64,000 bases of DNA from Gammaproteobacteria bacterium (GTDB lineage Bacteria; Pseudomonadota; Gammaproteobacteria; Chromatiales; Chromatiaceae). The notes under the pieces were generated by a model. The model did not search any database. It was given only the letters and a program-made list of their open reading frames with translations, and was not told the origin of the DNA. A program made the translations under genes and the position numbers. Positions within the stretch are counted from its first letter, which is position 1; each line of letters opens with the position of its first letter. Positions 63,572 to 64,000 of this stretch are shown here, one piece after another. The DNA lies in contig SACH01000003.1 of assembly GCA_009928645.1 (NCBI GenBank), positions 1-64,000 on the forward strand, written 5' to 3'.

Positions 63572-64000
63572 GGGTCTCTCGTCAACGGCAAGATCAGGTT
63601 CCGAAAGGGGTTCACGGCCCCCGGCGCGGGCATATGCCCTTGGAGCCGGCGGCAAGTCACGCATTTTATACGCATCTCCATGCCATTTGCCGTTTTCCCG
63701 GAGCGGCGAACCTCCGCCGCGGGAAGCCGCCGTTCCTGCACGGGATCCGGCCTACCAGAACAAGTGGGCGCAAGAAGCGGCCCGCGCTGGAGTCGCCGTC
63801 ACTATTCCGCCCACCCCAACCCCAGTCGCAACATCCATTGCAACTTGCCCTGGCACACCCAGGCATCGTCGCTATTCCACTCACCGCACCGTCAATTTTG
63901 TTGCCAAGGGGATTAGAATGCCCGTGTTGAAACGCTGATCAATCCCGCCCTCAGACCCATACCATGCGCCGCGATCGTAAAAATCCTCACGCCTCCGGCA
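63572..64000. other. Right-edge region without a confirmed gene
   Basis: No convincing complete gene in these 429 bases. An ATG at 63964 opens a frame (MRRDRKNPHASG) that runs off the edge and could be the start of a gene, but it has no clear ribosome-binding site and only 12 codons are visible. Confidence 0.3.

Overview
The window looks like chromosomal DNA from a high-G+C gammaproteobacterium, most plausibly a Chromatiales/purple-sulfur-type lineage. That placement is inference from gene content and order: minCDE, dnaX-ybaB-recR beside an SRP RNA gene, dusB-fis, lptD-surA-pdxA, apaG-apaH, leuS-lptE-holA-proA-nadD-rsfS, a split glycine decarboxylase (gcvPA/gcvPB), a polyhydroxyalkanoate synthase, and a CIRCE-controlled groESL. 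No rRNA, tRNA, CRISPR array, prophage or transposase gene was recognised. Most of the sequence is housekeeping DNA.

Layout. 1-6060 (minus strand): an exported Met/Gly/Ser-repeat protein cut by the left edge, then minE-minD-minC, a HIT hydrolase, recR, ybaB, dnaX and the SRP RNA gene ffs. 6370-15000: metallophosphoesterase, FmdB-like zinc ribbon, an exported protein with a duplicated domain, lptG, phaC, pepA and holC. 15216-23730: ychF, manC, then gcvT-gcvH-gcvPA-tpx-gcvPB-dgkA. 23883-26080: a bidirectional terminator, groEL, groES and the CIRCE operator. 26308-39679: fxsA, cutA-dsbD-tlpA-like, aroQ-accB-accC-prmA-dusB-fis, purH, an lpxA-like gene, purD and a VanZ-like gene. 39589-45752: an AmgK-like kinase (minus), then lptD-surA-pdxA. 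45772-49729: a tandem-repeat array, a Gfo/Idh/MocA oxidoreductase, a small membrane protein, apaG, apaH, folA and rsfS. 50138-57113: a 52-residue Cys-tailed acidic peptide gene, then nadD, proA, holA, lptE and leuS. 57515-63571: a sulfotransferase, a large glycosyltransferase-like protein, a second repeat array, a ThDP enzyme and a DAHP synthase.

How the genes work together. Envelope biogenesis is strongly represented: lptD, lptE, lptG, surA, dsbD, an lpxA-like gene, manC and the AmgK-like kinase. There are also blocks for replication and repair (dnaX, holA, holC, recR, ybaB), division-site selection (min), one-carbon metabolism (gcv, folA, purH, purD), fatty-acid precursor supply (accBC), aromatic biosynthesis (aroQ, aroG) and carbon storage (phaC).

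The unusual content is mainly repetitive. (a) A dispersed intergenic element of about 100 bp with terminal inverted repeats is seen at 35373, 52703, 57372 and 62342, plus a partial copy at 58326. (b) A second family forms tandem arrays of about 60-72 bp units at 45772-45970 and 60260-60569. (c) The 3' end of folA is tandemly triplicated. (d) In-frame low-complexity expansions sit inside nadD, dsbD, holC, dusB, lptE and surA. (e) The orphan small gene at 50138 looks like a candidate peptide-natural-product precursor. Several conserved neighbours (lptF, valS, rsmA, rlmH) are missing from their usual places.
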